Source: Firmicutes bacterium UBA7709
Lineage (GTDB): Bacteria; Bacillota_A; Clostridia; Peptostreptococcales; Anaerovoracaceae
Direction: 5' to 3'
Assembly: GCA_002482405.1 (NCBI GenBank)
Contig: DLFX01000280.1
Location: 15,277-23,414 of the forward strand
DNA length: 8,138 nucleotides
Shown here: positions 6,280 to 8,138 of the stretch, piece by piece
Layout of the letters: each line of letters opens with the position of its first letter
Position numbering within the stretch: the stretch's first letter is position 1
Translations under genes and position numbers: made by a program
Notes under the pieces: model-generated
Told to the model about the DNA's origin: nothing
Databases searched by the model: none
What the model saw: the letters and a program-made list of their open reading frames with translations, nothing else

Positions 6280-7044
6280 ATGAAAGCAAGTTTAGATGAG
6301 TTAATGGTATTCTCTGCTGCAAGACTGATAAAGGATTACGACGTGGTGATGGTGGGCACGGGCATTCCGCTGGTGGCGGCCTACCTGGCGAAAAGAACCC
6401 ACGCTCCCAACTCCGTACTGGTATTTGAATCGGGAGCGTTGGATCCTATACCCGAATATATTGCGGTAGGCCCCGGGGATTATCCGTTGATCAGCAGTGC
6501 GGTAAAAGCCACGAGCCTGTTTGACTCCTTGCTGCTAAATCAAAGAGGAAAGATCGATCTGGGATTCCTGGGCGGGGCGGAAATCGACATGTATGGAAAT
6601 ATCAATTCTACCGTAATGGGAGACCAGAAGAAGCCGGATGTAAGACTTCCGGGAAGCGGCGGAGCAAACGATATCGCTTCCTGCGCAAAGAAGGTCGTGC
6701 TGATCGCAAAGCATGACAAGAAAAAGCTGCCGGCAAAGGTGTCTTATCTCACATCGCCTGGTTACCTGGGCGGCCCGGGTGAAAGGGAGCAAACGGGGCT
6801 TCCAGGCGGCGGCCCGGCAATGCTGATTACAAATTTAGGGCTTTTCGGCTTTGATGAAGAGACAAAGCGCATGAAAGTAATCTCCCTGCATCCCGGAGTA
6901 ACCCCCCAAGTGACAGCTGAAAATACGGGATTTGAAATATTGGGCCTGGATGCGGATGACATAGCGGAAACCGAGCTTCCGGATGAAACCACGCTGGAAA
7001 TACTGAGAAAAATCGATCCGGACGGAATTGTTCTTAAAAAGTAG
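6280..7044 (+). CDS. Class I CoA-transferase beta subunit with catalytic Glu, GctB-like (B2)
   Basis: A 254-residue beta subunit, slightly shorter than Acidaminococcus GctB. It has the full set of family motifs: MVGTGIPLVAAYLAKRTHAP (24-43), FESG with the putative nucleophile Glu50 (49-52), FLGGAEIDMYGNINSTVMGD (96-115), the GSGGAND oxyanion/CoA loop (125-131), TSPGYLGGPGERE (158-170), GGGPAMLIT (177-185) and SLHPGVTP (202-209). In this family the Glu forms a glutamyl-CoA thioester intermediate, so this subunit should be catalytically competent with the alpha subunit directly upstream. GGGAGG (6261-6266) lies inside the end of that gene, 13 bases from the ATG. The spacing is long, so coupling to upstream translation may matter. 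It is the clear contrast to the other beta gene in the operon, which has lost the Glu and the GGAN loop. Substrate is unknown. Confidence 0.92.
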   Translation: MKASLDELMVFSAARLIKDYDVVMVGTGIPLVAAYLAKRTHAPNSVLVFESGALDPIPEYIAVGPGDYPLISSAVKATSLFDSLLLNQRGKIDLGFLGGAEIDMYGNINSTVMGDQKKPDVRLPGSGGANDIASCAKKVVLIAKHDKKKLPAKVSYLTSPGYLGGPGEREQTGLPGGGPAMLITNLGLFGFDEETKRMKVISLHPGVTPQVTAENTGFEILGLDADDIAETELPDETTLEILRKIDPDGIVLKK

Positions 7045-7051
7045 TGATCAT

Positions 7052-7056
7052 GGAGG
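7052..7056 (+). promoter_or_regulatory. Ribosome binding site deciding the start at 7065
   Basis: GGAGG lies eight bases before the ATG at 7065. An in-frame ATG at 7050 directly adjoins this site and would have no Shine-Dalgarno sequence at a workable distance, so 7065 is preferred. Confidence 0.75.
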
Positions 7057-7064
7057 ATGGAAAG

Positions 7065-8138
7065 ATGAGAGGCGCGTTGGAAGGTATTAGAATTCTGGAT
7101 CTTTCGAGATATATATCGGGGCCATATTGTGCGATGATGCTGGGCGATATGGGGGCTGACGTAATAAAAATTGAAAAAAGCGGCAAGGGCGAAGACGCGA
7201 GAGGGCTGGATCCCTTTAAAAACGGTAAGAGCCTGTACTACACGTCCTACAACAAAAATAAGCGCAGCATAACCCTCAACTTCAGAAGTAAGGAGGGGAT
7301 TGCCGTGCTCAAAGAGCTCATGGCAGAATCGGATGTCCTGATAGAGAATTTCAGGCCGGGCACTCTGGAAAAAATGGGCCTGGATAAAGATGAGATTGAG
7401 CGAATCAATCCCAGACTGATCGTGGCTTCCATTTCAGGCTTCGGACAGGATGGACCATATCGCGACCGTGCCGCTTTCGACTGTATCGCGCAGGCCATGA
7501 GCGGACTTATGAGCATCACAGGAACAGAAGAAGGCGGGCCGATGCTTGCCGGTACATATATTGCGGACTTTGTGGCCGCCCTTTACACCGCATTCGGAAT
7601 TACGGTGGCGCTGTACAGCCGAAATGAAACCGGAAAAGGCCAGTTCCTGGACGTTTCTCTTCTGGATGGATTGTACAGCATTCTTGCAACGGCTGCTCCG
7701 CTTATGCACGCTAATGGGATCAGACAGAAGCGTGCCGGAAACAGGGATAAGGTATGTGCCCCCGCAACTGCCTTTAAAGGCAGTGACGGATACATCTACA
7801 TCCATGGAGGAACCGATCCTCTGTTTTCGAGGCTGGTTAGGATCATGGGCCGGGAAGACCTTCTTGAGGACGAACGGTTCAGCAAGAGCGTAATTCGTAT
7901 GCAGCATGCGGAAGAGATAGAATCGATTGTACAGGATTGGCTGAAGGACAAAACAGTGGATGAAATCGAAGCGCTGATGGTGGAGGCCGGAATTCCTGCA
8001 GGGCCGGTCAACGATATGAAGAGAGTATTGAACAACGAGCAGCTGAAGCACAGAGAAGCAATCGCCTATGCGGACTATCCGGAAATGGGAACAATAACGG
8101 TTCCCGGGGTTGTGGTAAAAATGTCCGAAACCCCGGGA
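7065..8138 (+). CDS. Class III CoA-transferase, CaiB/BaiF (formyl-CoA transferase) family, C-terminus beyond window
   Basis: The frame is open for 358 codons to the last base; family members are usually about 390-410 residues, so roughly the last 40 are missing. Typical motifs are LDLSRYISGPYCAMMLGDMG (11-30) followed by ADVIKIE (31-37), SYNKNKRSITLNF (61-73), IENFRPGTLEKMGL (93-106), SISGFGQDGPY (122-132) and GQFLDVSLLDG. The family's catalytic aspartate, which forms an aspartyl-CoA anhydride/thioester, should be Asp168 in TYIADFVAALYTAFG. Class III enzymes transfer CoA between acids by a ternary-complex route, unlike the ping-pong class I enzymes upstream. It follows the class I beta gene by 20 bases. 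The family covers formyl-CoA:oxalate, carnitine, bile-acid and succinyl-CoA-dependent transferases and also alpha-methylacyl-CoA racemases, and the visible sequence does not decide between them. Family is confident; substrate is unknown. Confidence 0.9.
   Translation, partial: MRGALEGIRILDLSRYISGPYCAMMLGDMGADVIKIEKSGKGEDARGLDPFKNGKSLYYTSYNKNKRSITLNFRSKEGIAVLKELMAESDVLIENFRPGTLEKMGLDKDEIERINPRLIVASISGFGQDGPYRDRAAFDCIAQAMSGLMSITGTEEGGPMLAGTYIADFVAALYTAFGITVALYSRNETGKGQFLDVSLLDGLYSILATAAPLMHANGIRQKRAGNRDKVCAPATAFKGSDGYIYIHGGTDPLFSRLVRIMGREDLLEDERFSKSVIRMQHAEEIESIVQDWLKDKTVDEIEALMVEAGIPAGPVNDMKRVLNNEQLKHREAIAYADYPEMGTITVPGVVVKMSETPG

Noticed and set aside
437..7044. Calling the AB pairs gctAB of the glutamate/2-hydroxyglutarate fermentation pathway
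   Set aside because: No 2-hydroxyglutaryl-CoA dehydratase or glutaconyl-CoA decarboxylase genes are present, there are two diverged pairs, and one beta subunit lacks the catalytic residue.
7434..8051. Long minus-strand open frame of 205 codons opposite the class III CoA-transferase gene
   Set aside because: It lies wholly antisense to a gene with clear family motifs, has no family-like content and is explained by codon bias; the same holds for the other antisense frames.

Overview
This window looks like catabolic, chromosome-type DNA from an anaerobic low-to-mid-GC Bacillota, probably a clostridial lineage. The basis is strong AAGGAG/AAGGAGG ribosome binding sites, an AT-rich promoter region next to coding DNA of balanced composition, and glutaconate-CoA-transferase-type enzymes of the kind found in fermenting anaerobes. 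The organism cannot be fixed more precisely. I see no rRNA, tRNA, insertion sequence, phage gene or CRISPR array.

Layout: bases 1-153 hold the 5' end of a leftward gene for a Tyr/Pro-rich protein that I do not recognise. Bases 154-436 are an AT-rich divergent intergenic region. It has one near-consensus rightward promoter (TTGACA, 17 bases, TATATT) whose -35 box lies inside a 22-bp dyad that looks like an operator. From 437 to the right edge, seven genes run rightward with gaps of at most 24 bases or a 4-base overlap, so they are almost certainly one operon. In order they are: class I CoA-transferase alpha subunit (A1), FGGY-family sugar/polyol kinase, thiamine-diphosphate enzyme of the acetolactate-synthase superfamily, class I CoA-transferase beta subunit (B1), a second alpha subunit (A2), a second beta subunit (B2), and a class III (CaiB/BaiF) CoA-transferase cut off by the window end.

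How the genes may work together: A2 and B2 are adjacent. B2 keeps the catalytic glutamate, so A2B2 looks like a working two-subunit CoA-transferase. A1 and B1 lie on either side of the kinase and ThDP genes. B1 has lost the catalytic glutamate and has altered the GGAN loop, so A1B1 may be a CoA-thioester hydrolase or lyase rather than a transferase, comparable in principle to the IpdAB ring-opening hydrolase of steroid catabolism. The kinase and ThDP enzyme suggest a polyhydroxylated (sugar-, cyclitol- or sugar-acid-like) substrate that is phosphorylated, cleaved or decarboxylated, and processed as CoA thioesters. I cannot assign this combination to a pathway I know. It is the main point of interest, and the substrate is unknown. 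No transporter, regulator, dehydrogenase or beta-oxidation gene is visible, and the operon continues past the right edge.
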